A stretch of DNA of 64,000 nucleotides from Cupriavidus pampae (GCF_914271485.1 NZ_CAJZAG010000002.1:372001-436000), one strand, 5' to 3'; shown: positions 1 to 8,637, counted from the first letter of the stretch. The notes: generated by a model from the letters alone, not told the origin. Program-made: numbers and translations.

Positions 1-30
1 GGCCGTGGCGGCAATTCGAAACAGCTTCAT
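1..30 (-). CDS. 5' end of a probable exported protein (partial)
   Basis: Only the first ten codons are inside the window. They begin MKLFRIAATA, a short basic start running into a hydrophobic stretch, as at the beginning of a signal peptide. A strong ribosome binding site (GGAGGAGA) lies just upstream on the minus strand at about 37-44, which makes the start credible. The gene lies directly downstream of the enolase-superfamily gene on the same strand, about 50 bases after its stop, so the two are probably co-transcribed. A Bug-type receptor or other periplasmic protein would fit this neighbourhood, but the product cannot be identified from ten residues. Confidence 0.55.
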   Translation of the reverse strand, partial: MKLFRIAATA

Positions 31-80
31 GACTACGGTCTCCTCCAATATTTTTATGAAATGCGGTGATGCGATAAGGC

Positions 81-1232
81 TCAGAACTTCACGACATAGC
101 CCGGGCCATCAATAAACGGAAACTCCTTGAAGATCGCTTCATCGATCTCGAGACCGAGGCCCGGCTTGTCGAGCGGACGCACAAACCCGTTGCCGTCGGC
201 ATGGAAAGCCGGACCGAACATGTCGCGGAACGGATTGAAATGCGACACGCACGCTTCGAAGTAGCCGGGGTTGTCCACGGCGGCAAGCATATGCACGCAG
301 GCCGAGTGGTTGAGACCGGTCGCCGAGCTGTGCGGATGCACCTTGAAGCCCCACGCCGAGACCAATGCGCCAATGCGCATGCCTTCGGTAATGCCACCGG
401 TTTTCGACAGATCCGGCTGGAACACCTGCACCGCGCGCTCTTCCAGCAACCGCGCGAAGTCATAGCGCGTGTAGTGGTTCTCTCCCGCCGCGATGGGCAC
501 GCGCGTGCTGAGCGCCGCGGCCGCGCGATAGCCGCCAAAGTTGTCGCATGCGAACGGTTCCTCGAGCCAGCCGATGCCGGCCTCTTCGAGCACCGGCATC
601 AGGCGCCGCACCTCGTCGATCGTGTACGCGGCGTTGACGTCGGTCAGGATGTCGATGCCATCACCGAGCACCTTGCGCACATGCCGCACGCGCGCGGCAT
701 CGTCGGCCACGTTGTCGCCAAGCCGCAGCTTGAGCGCCTGATAGCCTGCGCCGACGTACTGTTGCGCTTCTTCCGCCAGCGATTGCGGCGCCTGGAAGCC
801 CAGCGCAATACCGCCCGCATAGGCCTTGATCGACTTGCTGCTGCCGCCCAGCAGCTTATATAGCGGCTGATTGCACAGCTTGCCGCGCACATCCCACAGC
901 GCCATATCGATGCCCGACAGCGCGAGCGCCGCACCCGCACCCATACCGTGGCTGGCGAGCTGCATCTTGTGGATGCGGCTCCAGACGCCGTTGGTATCGA
1001 ACGCATCCATGCCGACCGCGAGCGGCGCCATCGTATTGGCGATCAGGCTGGTCACCGCGCCCGGGCTGCGGCCCGGATGCGCCTCACCGTAGCCAACCAC
1101 GCCGCATTCGGTCTCCACGCGCACGATGATCGCGTCACGCTTGATGGTGCTGCCAATACCAAGCTTGACCGTCTTGCCTTCGGGCAGGCGGAACGAGAGC
1201 GGGATGGCCTGGATGGACTTGATTCTGGACAT
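81..1232 (-). CDS. Mandelate racemase/muconate lactonizing enzyme family protein (enolase superfamily)
   Basis: A 383-residue enzyme of the usual length for the mandelate racemase/muconate-lactonizing subgroup. The N-terminal capping domain has GYGEAHPG near residue 48. The barrel carries a KLRLG motif near 168 (catalytic Lys region), metal-binding acids in LTDVNAAY and WLEEPF, and AAGENHYTRYDF for the third metal ligand. The family abstracts a proton alpha to a carboxylate using Mg2+, in acid-sugar dehydration, racemisation or cycloisomerisation. The substrate cannot be read from sequence. The neighbouring 2-hydroxyacid dehydrogenase and Bug receptor suggest a small catabolic cluster for a hydroxy acid or sugar acid. 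The start has an upstream GGAGACAA ribosome site. Confidence 0.85.
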   Translation of the reverse strand: MSRIKSIQAIPLSFRLPEGKTVKLGIGSTIKRDAIIVRVETECGVVGYGEAHPGRSPGAVTSLIANTMAPLAVGMDAFDTNGVWSRIHKMQLASHGMGAGAALALSGIDMALWDVRGKLCNQPLYKLLGGSSKSIKAYAGGIALGFQAPQSLAEEAQQYVGAGYQALKLRLGDNVADDAARVRHVRKVLGDGIDILTDVNAAYTIDEVRRLMPVLEEAGIGWLEEPFACDNFGGYRAAAALSTRVPIAAGENHYTRYDFARLLEERAVQVFQPDLSKTGGITEGMRIGALVSAWGFKVHPHSSATGLNHSACVHMLAAVDNPGYFEACVSHFNPFRDMFGPAFHADGNGFVRPLDKPGLGLEIDEAIFKEFPFIDGPGYVVKF

Positions 1233-1287
1233 GCTGGTTTGTCTCCTGAATGACTGGAATGACTCGCTTGGTGCTGCGATGTCTGGG

Positions 1288-2295
1288 TTATTGCGATGTA
1301 GTCTGTGGCGTGATTCCCAGCGCGGCCCACCGTGCGCGAATGGCAGGCTCGGCGTCGCGGTTGACCCAGTGCGGCGGCAGGCGGCCGGCCAATACGTCGA
1401 TCACCTGCGCGGCCGCGCCCATGCTCATGGCATGCAGGCTTTGCGTGGAGATGCCGGCCATATGCGGCGTGAGTCGTGCGGTCGGGCAATCGAACAACGG
1501 GTCGCCGGCAGGCAGCGGCTGGGTTTCGAACACGTCCAGCGCGGCGCCGGCAATCTGCGACGATTGCAACGCCTGATGCAACGCGGTGCGCTCGACCACC
1601 GCGCCACGTGCCACGTTGATCAGAAACGCGCTCGGCTTCATGCGCGCGAACTCTGCGGCGCCGATCATGCCCTTGGTCGCGGGCGTTAGTGGGCAAGTCA
1701 GCACGAGGTAGTCGGCGGCGGCCAGGGCGTCGTGCAAGGGCACGTATTCGGCATGGGTCTCCCGCGTGCCGGTGCGCGTCGGGTGCACGCCAAGCACGCG
1801 CATGCCAAAGCCTGCCGCGCACATCGCCGCAACGCGACGGCCGATCTCGCCCATACCGACGATCGCGACGGTCTTGCCGCCGAGCTGCTGACCGTGATCG
1901 GCAATCAAGCGGCTTTCGTTCCACGACGCCGTACGCATCAGACGATCCATATCCGCGAATCGCCGCGATAGCGCAAGCATCTGGCCCAACACGTATTCGG
2001 CCACGGCCACCGCATTGACGGCAGGTACGTTAGCCACAAGCACGCCGCGGGCGGAGGCCGCTTCCACGGGAATCATGTCGAGGCCGACGCCGTGGCGGAT
2101 CACCGCGCGCAATGCTGGCGCGCGCTCGAACAATTCTTCGGGAATGCGGTTGCGCACGACCACCACGTCAGCGTCGGCCAGGTCGTCGGCATACCCCGCG
2201 CCCTCGCGCCACGGACGGATGGAAAAGGTTGCGGCCTGGGCCAACTGGGTGTGCGCTTCGGGATGAATGCGGTCGGTCGCGATGACTGTCGCCAT
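1288..2295 (-). CDS. D-isomer-specific 2-hydroxyacid dehydrogenase
   Basis: A 335-residue NAD(P)-dependent dehydrogenase of the D-2-hydroxyacid (phosphoglycerate/glyoxylate reductase-like) family. The Rossmann motif is VAIVGMGEIGRRVA, the substrate-binding Arg lies in INVARGAVV, the catalytic Glu in the AALDVFETQPLP stretch, and the acid/base His in LTPHMAG. I start it at the Met of MATVIATDRIHPEA (2295) rather than at an in-frame ATG at 2466: family homology begins there and the extra 57 residues would cross the divergent promoter region. It lies about 55 bases upstream of the enolase-superfamily gene on the same strand, so one operon is likely. The substrate is not determined. Confidence 0.85.
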   Translation of the reverse strand: MATVIATDRIHPEAHTQLAQAATFSIRPWREGAGYADDLADADVVVVRNRIPEELFERAPALRAVIRHGVGLDMIPVEAASARGVLVANVPAVNAVAVAEYVLGQMLALSRRFADMDRLMRTASWNESRLIADHGQQLGGKTVAIVGMGEIGRRVAAMCAAGFGMRVLGVHPTRTGTRETHAEYVPLHDALAAADYLVLTCPLTPATKGMIGAAEFARMKPSAFLINVARGAVVERTALHQALQSSQIAGAALDVFETQPLPAGDPLFDCPTARLTPHMAGISTQSLHAMSMGAAAQVIDVLAGRLPPHWVNRDAEPAIRARWAALGITPQTTSQ

Positions 2296-2334
2296 TGTCG
2301 TGTGGTCTCGCTCGCTTATCTGGTCGGATTTATT

Positions 2335-2345
2335 TGGTACTACCA
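2335..2345. promoter_or_regulatory. FadR/GntR-type operator candidate
   Basis: TGGTACTACCA is a perfect inverted repeat (TGGTA-C-TACCA) and fits the TGGT-N3-ACCA core bound by FadR-subfamily GntR regulators such as PdhR, LldR and GlcC. A second half-site-like TTTGGTATGGTAA follows directly. It sits in the intergenic region between the divergent dehydrogenase and Bug receptor genes, 40 bases upstream of the dehydrogenase start, so it could control both. No GntR gene is visible in the window. It may lie to the left in the cluster cut by the window edge. Confidence 0.5.
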
Positions 2346-2443
2346 GTTTGGTATGGTAAGTTCCTGCAGACGCGCATGTCAACACGGACGCTTCGATCCG
2401 ATTACGTGCGCCAACCACATCAAGATGGTGACGGAGACAAGAC

Positions 2444-3484
2444 ATGACCACGACTCGCATTGGCATCGAGGCCGTTAACCCGCGCCTGCGCCCGCCCGCT
2501 TCGCTTTCCCGTTGGCTGACTGCCCTCGCCGTGCTGGCGGCGGTGCCGGCGACGCTCCCATCGGCCCGCGCGGCCGAAGCGGATACCTATCCCGACAAAC
2601 CCATGCGCATCGTCGTGCCATACACGCCGGGCGGGTTCAACGACACGCTCGCGCGCACGGTGGCGGAGAAGCTCACCGGCAAGTGGAAGCAATCGGTGGT
2701 GGTGGACAACCGGCCCGGCGGCAATACGTTGATCGGTAACAGCCTCGTCGCCAAATCGCCGCCAGACGGTTACACGCTGCTGATCACGCCGCTGCCGTTC
2801 GCCGCCCTGCCCGCGCTCTATGGCAATCGCCTGCCTTACAACGCGACCAAGGACTTCACCCCGGTGGTATGGGCCGCGAGCACCCAGAACGTGCTGGTGT
2901 CGCGCAACGACCTTGGGCTGGCGACGGTCAAGGATGTAATCGACTTCGCGAAGAAGCAGCCGGGCAAGCTCAACTACGGCTCGACCGGTGCGGGGTCATC
3001 GAACCATCTGTCGATGGAGCTGTTCAACAGGATGACCGCCACGCGCATGACCCATATCCCCTACAAGGGCAGCAGTCCCGCGGTGGTAGCGCTGCTGGGC
3101 GGCGAGACCGATCTGATGTTCGACAACCTGCCGAACGTGATCCAGCAACTGCGCGCGGGCAAGATGAAGGCGATTGCGGTGACCGGCCAGACGCGATCGG
3201 CGCTGCTGCCCGATGTGCCCACCGTGGCGGAAGCGGGCGTGCCTGGCTATGAGGTCAACGTGTGGTTCGGCATTCAGGCCCCGGCCGGCACGCCGGCGCC
3301 AATCGTGCAGAAACTCAACGAAGAGATCGTCCGCTCGCTCGCGGAAGCCGATGTCGTGAAGCGCTTCCGCGACCAGGGCGTGGAGGTGGTCGGCAGCTCG
3401 CCAGCGCGCTTCGGCACGCTGATCGATACGGAGATTCGCAAATGGGGCGAGGTGGTGAAGGATGCGAACGTGCAGCTGGAGTAA
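2444..3484 (+). CDS. Bug-type tripartite tricarboxylate transporter substrate-binding protein
   Basis: A 346-residue periplasmic solute receptor of the Bug/TctC family. The N-terminus has a signal peptide (hydrophobic LTALAVLAAVPATL, cleavage near ARAAEA at about 45). The mature part starts with YPDKPMRIVVPYTPGG, the family's ligand-loop signature, followed by the GSSNHLSMELF and MTHIPYKGSSPA motifs. Such receptors bind carboxylates or related compounds and are hugely expanded in Bordetella and Cupriavidus. No TctAB membrane genes are adjacent, which is usual for orphan Bug receptors. It diverges from the dehydrogenase/enolase-family operon and shares the GntR-like operator, suggesting uptake of the acid those enzymes degrade. 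Confidence 0.9.
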   Translation: MTTTRIGIEAVNPRLRPPASLSRWLTALAVLAAVPATLPSARAAEADTYPDKPMRIVVPYTPGGFNDTLARTVAEKLTGKWKQSVVVDNRPGGNTLIGNSLVAKSPPDGYTLLITPLPFAALPALYGNRLPYNATKDFTPVVWAASTQNVLVSRNDLGLATVKDVIDFAKKQPGKLNYGSTGAGSSNHLSMELFNRMTATRMTHIPYKGSSPAVVALLGGETDLMFDNLPNVIQQLRAGKMKAIAVTGQTRSALLPDVPTVAEAGVPGYEVNVWFGIQAPAGTPAPIVQKLNEEIVRSLAEADVVKRFRDQGVEVVGSSPARFGTLIDTEIRKWGEVVKDANVQLE

Positions 3485-3526
3485 GTGCCGCCGGCGTTAA
3501 ACGCTGTTGAAGGCGGTAGTCAGACG

Positions 3527-4627
3527 TCAATTCGGTTTGATCGCCACCTTCAGCACGCCGTCTCGCTGATTGGCAAAGAGCTCGTACGCCGCCACGATAT
3601 CGTCCAGCTTGCGTTCGTGAGTCACCAGCAGGCCGAGGTCCAGCCTGTTCGACGCGAGCACATTCATCAGTCGGCGCATGCGTTCCTTCCCCCCTGGGCA
3701 AAGCGCAGTGTTGATCCGGTGATCGCCAAGCCCTGCCGCGAAAGCGGACAGCGGGATGGTCAGGTCCGATGAATACACGCCCAGGCTCGAGAGCGTGCCA
3801 CCGGGTTTCAAGACACGCATGGCTTGTTCGAACGTCTGCTGCGTTCCGAGCGCCTCGATCGAGGAATCCACGCCGCGCCCACCCGTCAGGCGCATGACCT
3901 CCTCGACCACGTCGCAGTTGCGGAAGTTAAGCAATACATCGGCACCAAGTTTGCGGGCAACTTCAAGTCGTGCATCGTTGCCATCCACCGCGATGATCGT
4001 TGTCGCGCCCTTGAGCCGCGCGCCAGCAGTCGCGCACAGGCCAATCGGTCCTTGCGCGAACACCGCCACGATGTCGCCAATGCGAATGTTCGCGTTCTCC
4101 GCGCCGGCGAAGCCGGTCGACATGATGTCCGGACACATCAGCACCTGCTCGTCCGTCAATCCATCGGGAATCGGCGCAAGATTCGCCTGCGCATCCGGCA
4201 CCAGCACATATTCCGCCTGCGTGCCATCGATAAGGTTGCCGAACCGCCAACCCGCGGTGGCCTTGTACCCATGGCAACCGCATAAGCCTCTGGCGATCAG
4301 GTAAGTGCCATCCTGAGAAGGCACGCCATCCATCGCAGCGTACGTGTTGAAGTTCGGGCAGATCGCACCCGCAATGACCCGTTGTCCTTCGCGATATCCG
4401 GAAACGGCACTGCCGAGTTTCTCGATCACACCGACCGGCTCGTGCCCGACGGTCAGGCCACGCTCAACGGGATACTCGCCCTTAAGGATATGTACGTCCG
4501 TACCGCAGATCGTGGTGGTGGTGATGCGCATCAGCGCGTCGTTGGGACCAACGTCGGGGATTGGCTTGTCAGCGAGCTCAATGCGGCCGGGCTCGACAAA
4601 GATGGCGGCTTTCATCATCGTGGGCAT
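3527..4627 (-). CDS. Zinc-dependent NAD(P) alcohol dehydrogenase, secondary-alcohol type
   Basis: A 366-residue medium-chain dehydrogenase. The catalytic zinc site is seen in TTICGTDVHIL (Cys) and GHEPVGVIEKLG (His-Glu), and the active site continues in LMCPDIMSTGFAGAENA. The nucleotide fold follows at VAVFAQGPIGLCATAGARLKGA. The four-cysteine structural zinc lobe of horse-liver-type enzymes is missing, which together with the CPDIMSTG pattern resembles bacterial NADP secondary alcohol (isopropanol-type) dehydrogenases. I chose the Met of MPTMMKAAIF (4627) because AGGAG lies a good distance upstream. The gene is convergent with the Bug receptor. The true substrate is unknown. Confidence 0.85.
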   Translation of the reverse strand: MPTMMKAAIFVEPGRIELADKPIPDVGPNDALMRITTTTICGTDVHILKGEYPVERGLTVGHEPVGVIEKLGSAVSGYREGQRVIAGAICPNFNTYAAMDGVPSQDGTYLIARGLCGCHGYKATAGWRFGNLIDGTQAEYVLVPDAQANLAPIPDGLTDEQVLMCPDIMSTGFAGAENANIRIGDIVAVFAQGPIGLCATAGARLKGATTIIAVDGNDARLEVARKLGADVLLNFRNCDVVEEVMRLTGGRGVDSSIEALGTQQTFEQAMRVLKPGGTLSSLGVYSSDLTIPLSAFAAGLGDHRINTALCPGGKERMRRLMNVLASNRLDLGLLVTHERKLDDIVAAYELFANQRDGVLKVAIKPN

Positions 4628-4760
4628 GGCGAACTCCTGGATCTCACGCGTCCGATGAGTGTGCAGGCGCACGGCGACGGAAGGAATTCAGTTTTTTCGA
4701 AAGCCGTACTAACTGGATCTTTGAAACGAGTATTTGACCCCTTGCAGGCTTGCTCAGGAG

Positions 4761-4780
4761 TACTGTATATTTATACAGTA
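4761..4780 (+). promoter_or_regulatory. LexA (SOS) box
   Basis: TACTGTATATTTATACAGTA is an inverted repeat with the CTGT-N8-ACAG core. It differs at one position from the E. coli consensus TACTGTATATATATACAGTA. A plausible promoter overlaps it: TTGCAG at 4742-4747 and, 18 bases later, TATATT at 4766-4771 inside the box, so LexA binding would block RNA polymerase. It lies 57 bases upstream of the small gene starting at 4838. Confidence 0.85.
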
Positions 4781-4837
4781 CGTGCGCGGCGCCCGCGCTT
4801 TCTCTCCCTTTCTCCCCCTTCACCTCGAGAGGCAACC

Positions 4838-5266
4838 ATGTTCGTGGATCGCACCGAAATCATCAACGCCGCCAAGGCACTGCGCACCAGCCAGGAAGAA
4901 TCCAGGTACAGCAAGCTCGTCGCGCTCGCGAACAAGCAGCTCAAGGCGATGCAGACGGCAATCCAGAAGGGCAAGGAAGAATTCGAGACCAAACTGGTCC
5001 TCGATATCAATGAAGAGAATCCTCGCGCGGCGCTGGAACCGCGCGCGCAACGGCTTGCCGAGGACCTCAGAGCGCAGGGCTACACCGCGACGGTGAGCGC
5101 GTTTGCCGAGGTCAGCACCGACCGCAAGGACTGGACGCCGAATATCACGGTCATCATCGGTCTGGGCGATGTGGCTTCCGAAGTCGACAACGCGAAAGCC
5201 GAAAGCACGATGACCGACGAGCCGGAAGTCGCGCTGGCTGACGAAGCTGTCAGTGAAATGGCCTGA
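4838..5266 (+). CDS. Unknown 142-aa protein, predicted SOS-regulated
   Basis: I do not recognise this family. The start is the ATG of MFVDRTEIINAAKALR, just after GAGAGGCAACC. The frame stays open upstream, but that part crosses the promoter and LexA box. The first 75 residues are highly charged and helical (AKALRTSQEESRYSKLVALANKQLKAMQTAI). Residues 80-115 look like a small alpha/beta unit ending in ITVIIGLGD. The tail is acidic. There is no signal peptide or membrane segment, so it is probably cytoplasmic. The near-consensus LexA box directly upstream predicts induction by DNA damage. It is convergent with the secreted protein gene at 5284, 17 bases away. Confidence 0.75.
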   Translation: MFVDRTEIINAAKALRTSQEESRYSKLVALANKQLKAMQTAIQKGKEEFETKLVLDINEENPRAALEPRAQRLAEDLRAQGYTATVSAFAEVSTDRKDWTPNITVIIGLGDVASEVDNAKAESTMTDEPEVALADEAVSEMA

Positions 5267-5283
5267 ACAGCAGGCTATCCCGC

Positions 5284-6453
5284 TCAGCGCTGCGTCGCCG
5301 GGCGGCCCGCGCTCACGTCGTCGCCCCCGTCGTCATTCACCTCGTCGCTGAAGTCGTAAAGGTGAGTGTTGTCGGGCGGACTGCCGGTGTTCTCGCTGTC
5401 CGCTCGTGCGCGCTGTGTCGCCAACGCGGCCGCCGGCCGGTACGCCATCGGCTCCTTGGTTTTCTCGATCTCGAGCAGATGGGTCTGCGCATTCACGCGC
5501 ACGCTGTATCGGCCCAGGTTGTAGAGCAGATACATCGCGTACAGGTTGTCGAAGTCACGGTATGCGCCTTGCTCACGGTTGAAGTCCAGCGACAGCACCG
5601 ACGGGAAGCGGTTCGGGAGATCTTTGAACGCAATCGGCTCCTCCTCCCGCGGGTCCACATACGCTGAGCCGGCGTACTTTTTGTATAGCACCACGTCCAT
5701 CCGGTATCCGCGCTGGGCCCATTGCTCGATTAGCTTCACCGCCATCTCGGTTGGTGTGTTGGCGCGGGCGGCGGCCACCACGCGGCTCCCCGGCATCAAC
5801 CTGGCGCTCGTGACGTCCAGGTCCCGGTAGCCTGCGCCGTACTTGAAAGCAGAACCGATGGTCTTGGCGCAGTTCAGACGCAGGTAGTCGTACTTGATCT
5901 CGCCCCGGTGATATTCGGTGTTACGGGCCCTGCCGCGATAGTCGTCGTTCATCCGCGCGAAGTAACCGGTGAGCCCCGCCACGAGCGCAGCCTTGTCGCC
6001 ATCCGGCACGCCACTCACACGCACGCCCATGACAGAGCGCTTGTAGATTTCACCAAAATCAAGGCCGAACACCGCGGTTGGCGCCAGCGTCGAGGTCGTG
6101 CCGAAGAGATACTCACGCTTCGGAATGCCGAGCATCAGCGCCGAGGTGTAGTAGGCGCCAGCGTGTTTCGGGTCGCGGTCGGCATAAAAATTCGCCGAAT
6201 ACACGAGGTCGTCATTACCCGCGGCGGCATCGCGGATCGCCACGGCGATATGGCCTGCCGATCCGCCTTTGGACGTCCCGAAGCTGATCAGCAATTCCAG
6301 GTCGTAGGGTTCCTGTCGCAGCACGTCCGAAATCTGCGCGAGATTGGCCGGCGGCGGGCCACCCGGATTGCCAAAATCCGCAGCCGAGGCCCAGCACGTC
6401 CAAAGCGCGAGGATCGCCACCCACCGGCTTATCCACCAACCTGCCTGCTTCAT
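5284..6453 (-). CDS. Exported protein with a permuted NlpC/P60-like (His-before-Cys) core, function unknown
   Basis: A 389-residue exported protein. I start at MKQAGWWISRW (6453), because AAGGAGG sits seven bases upstream of that ATG, whereas the ATG two codons earlier is too close. Residues 1-24 form a signal peptide ending ASAADFG. The middle has GHIAVAI (His about 68) and later LRLNCAKTIG (Cys about 195). This His-then-Cys order, with GHxxV and NCxxT contexts, resembles circularly permuted NlpC/P60 (LRAT/YiiX-like) thiol hydrolases. The identification is inference. It could act on envelope lipids or peptides. The C-terminal 60 residues are low complexity and acidic. Its upstream neighbour, a LysR gene, is about 80 bases away on the same strand. 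Confidence 0.7.
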   Translation of the reverse strand: MKQAGWWISRWVAILALWTCWASAADFGNPGGPPPANLAQISDVLRQEPYDLELLISFGTSKGGSAGHIAVAIRDAAAGNDDLVYSANFYADRDPKHAGAYYTSALMLGIPKREYLFGTTSTLAPTAVFGLDFGEIYKRSVMGVRVSGVPDGDKAALVAGLTGYFARMNDDYRGRARNTEYHRGEIKYDYLRLNCAKTIGSAFKYGAGYRDLDVTSARLMPGSRVVAAARANTPTEMAVKLIEQWAQRGYRMDVVLYKKYAGSAYVDPREEEPIAFKDLPNRFPSVLSLDFNREQGAYRDFDNLYAMYLLYNLGRYSVRVNAQTHLLEIEKTKEPMAYRPAAALATQRARADSENTGSPPDNTHLYDFSDEVNDDGGDDVSAGRPATQR

Positions 6454-6533
6454 CGCCATGCCTCCTTGCGTCGGCCACTCCACGCCCGAGCATCCACCAC
6501 CAAACCCACAATAGCCGATGTGACGCAGGCCGG

Positions 6534-7409
6534 TTAGAAGCGATGGTCCGCCAAGGCCGGAGTTTCACTGAAGATTCCGAGCAGGAAATCCATGACCGCC
6601 CGTATTTGAGGCGAACGGCGCAGGTCTTGATGAATGGCCATCCAGATATCTCGGGAGAACGGCTCGCCATTGTGCGTGACGCGCTGCAGCTTTACATCCG
6701 CCTCCGCCAGAAAGTCCGGCAGCCCGGCCACGCCAGCGCCGGCCCGTGCCGCTTCGAGGTGGCCATTGATGTCATTTATTTCGCAGGCGACGGGCCTGTC
6801 CCCTGCAACGCCCATCAGCCACTCCCGCTGTAAAACGCCAACGAATCCGGAGTCATAGGCGATGAATTCCCATGCGGATGGATCGTGCAGATGCGGATAC
6901 TCCTTACTGGCATACAGGCCAAACGATATGCGCCCAAGTTTGCGCGCGACGCTGGTCGGTTCCTCCGGCCGCGTTAATCTCAAGACAACGTCCGCTTCCC
7001 TGCGACTCAGAGAAACCTGTCTTGCGTCACTGCACACGGACAGTTGTATGCCGGGATTTGCACGGCGAAAGATTGCGAGATGCTTCACCAGGAAATTCGC
7101 CACCAGTATGGGCGGCGCGCTCAGCGTGACCTTGCCGCACGGCGGCAAACGGTTGGCGTCGAGGAATCGTTCGATGGTGTGGGCGCCCTCTTCCATCTCC
7201 TGCGCCAGTTCGAACACACGCTGCCCTAACGGGGTCAGTCTGCATGCCCTGGGTTGACGTTCGATCAAGCGCGCATTGATTTCCGCCTCCAGTGCACTCA
7301 AGCGTCGACTGATCGTGGCGTGATCGACCTTGAGACTTCGTGCTGCGCCCGACATCGTTCCGGTGCGGGCGACGGCAAGGAAATATCGAATGCTTTCCCA
7401 ATCGATCAT
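6534..7409 (-). CDS. LysR-family transcriptional regulator
   Basis: A 291-residue LysR regulator with the N-terminal winged helix-turn-helix at residues 1-60 (SGAARSLKVDHATISRRLSALE), the linker helix to about 85, and a periplasmic-binding-like effector domain from about 90. It belongs to the branch whose HTH reads VDHATISRRL, common in beta- and gammaproteobacteria. It is divergent from the metallo-beta-lactamase-fold gene that starts at 7555, with about 145 bases between them, so that gene is the most likely target together with autoregulation. The inducer is unknown. Confidence 0.88.
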   Translation of the reverse strand: MIDWESIRYFLAVARTGTMSGAARSLKVDHATISRRLSALEAEINARLIERQPRACRLTPLGQRVFELAQEMEEGAHTIERFLDANRLPPCGKVTLSAPPILVANFLVKHLAIFRRANPGIQLSVCSDARQVSLSRREADVVLRLTRPEEPTSVARKLGRISFGLYASKEYPHLHDPSAWEFIAYDSGFVGVLQREWLMGVAGDRPVACEINDINGHLEAARAGAGVAGLPDFLAEADVKLQRVTHNGEPFSRDIWMAIHQDLRRSPQIRAVMDFLLGIFSETPALADHRF

Positions 7410-7554
7410 GTGTGCATATTTGCAGGGATGGATTGCAGATATGAGGAATATTCAGACGATTCAAGAATCTCTATGATCGGCATTCCTCCAGCCGTTAAGG
7501 GCATCTCTGATGGGGGCATCGTCATACTATTTTTTACTACCTGCAAGGAGAAGC

Positions 7555-8616
7555 ATGTCGCGCCGTCTCAATACCGCTGAAATGTCCGAAACCCCATGTC
7601 CCAGCTCCAACTTATTCGGAACGGTCAGGGCAGTTCTCGGCACGGTGCGGAATTTGATGTGTAGTGCGAGGCGGCCCACTCTGCAGGCAATGCTATGGGT
7701 TGGCATCGGCGCTTCACATGCGCTTGCGGCCACCGTGCCTGACGACTATTTCCATACGGGGGCCGGCGCCAGATACCTGCGCCGTGCCGACGAAGCCATC
7801 GTTGTAAAGCCTGTGCGCGAGAACGTGACCGTACTGATGGGCTCCGGTGGCAACATCACTGTGCTTTCGGGCAAGGACGGCAAGTTCCTGGTTGACGCTG
7901 GCATCAGCAAAGGACATGAGAAGGTGCAGGCGGCGCTCGATCGAATTGGATCTGCACCGCTACGATACGTCGTCAACACGCATTGGCATTGGGACCATAC
8001 CGACGGCAATGCGTGGATGCACGCAGCAGGCGCCACCATCGTGGCGCAGGAGAATACTGCTCGCCATTTGACCGAGACGACGCATGTGAACGCATGGAAT
8101 TGGACGTTCGATCCAGTTCCCGAGGCCGCACGCCCGACGCTACTGATCCGCGACGAGAAGGTGTTTGACTTTGCAGGAAACAGAGTTGAAGTCGAGAACT
8201 TCGGGCATGGCCACACCGACGGCGACCTCTGGGTCTATTTCAGGGACGCGGATGTGCTGGCGCTCGGCGACACCTTTTGGAACGGCTTCTATCCGTATAT
8301 CGACAACGAGGATGGTGGGAGCATCGACGGGGCCATCAAATGGGCCAATGAGGCCGTGGCCTGGACGACAGACCACACCATCGTTGTGCCCGGTCACGGC
8401 CCTGTGGGCACAAGGGCTCAGCTGATCGAATTTCGCGACATGCTCACCACCGTGCGCGCCAATGTGGCGGCGCTGATGCAACAGGGTAAGTCACTCGACG
8501 AGATCGTTGCCGCCAAACCGAGCGCGGCCTTCGATGACAAGTGGGGACACTTCGTCTTCAACGGGGAGCAGTTCACCAGGATGGTTTATGCAGGTTTGGT
8601 GACGACGCGCCCGTAG
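7555..8616 (+). CDS. Metallo-beta-lactamase-fold hydrolase, exported
   Basis: A 353-residue MBL-fold hydrolase. The zinc motif is seen in NTHWHWDHTDGN (HxHxDH), followed by the later ligands in FGHGHTDGDLWVY (His), VLALGDTFWNG (Asp) and VVPGHGPVG (His). The N-terminal 70 residues contain a hydrophobic stretch ending SHALAATVPDD that suggests export. I start at MSRRLNTAEM (7555), where AAGGAGAAGC lies directly upstream; an ATG at 7510 has no such site. It is divergent from the LysR gene and convergent with the cysteine desulfurase-sulfurtransferase fusion. MBL hydrolases are often paired with DUF442 (Blh) sulfurtransferases, and the fusion gene carries such a domain. A polysulfide or persulfide-dioxygenase-like role is possible but unproven, as this protein is exported and not clearly of the ETHE1 type. 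Confidence 0.85.
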   Translation: MSRRLNTAEMSETPCPSSNLFGTVRAVLGTVRNLMCSARRPTLQAMLWVGIGASHALAATVPDDYFHTGAGARYLRRADEAIVVKPVRENVTVLMGSGGNITVLSGKDGKFLVDAGISKGHEKVQAALDRIGSAPLRYVVNTHWHWDHTDGNAWMHAAGATIVAQENTARHLTETTHVNAWNWTFDPVPEAARPTLLIRDEKVFDFAGNRVEVENFGHGHTDGDLWVYFRDADVLALGDTFWNGFYPYIDNEDGGSIDGAIKWANEAVAWTTDHTIVVPGHGPVGTRAQLIEFRDMLTTVRANVAALMQQGKSLDEIVAAKPSAAFDDKWGHFVFNGEQFTRMVYAGLVTTRP

Positions 8617-8637
8617 TCCTCCAATATCGACTGCCCG

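Noticed and set aside
2296..2466. A 57-residue N-terminal extension of the hydroxyacid dehydrogenase
   Set aside because: It would cover the divergent promoter and operator and overlap the Bug receptor start; homology begins at 2295.
4382..4837. Long upstream extension of the SOS-box gene
   Set aside because: It runs antisense through the alcohol dehydrogenase gene and across the LexA box; the ATG at 4838 follows the promoter.
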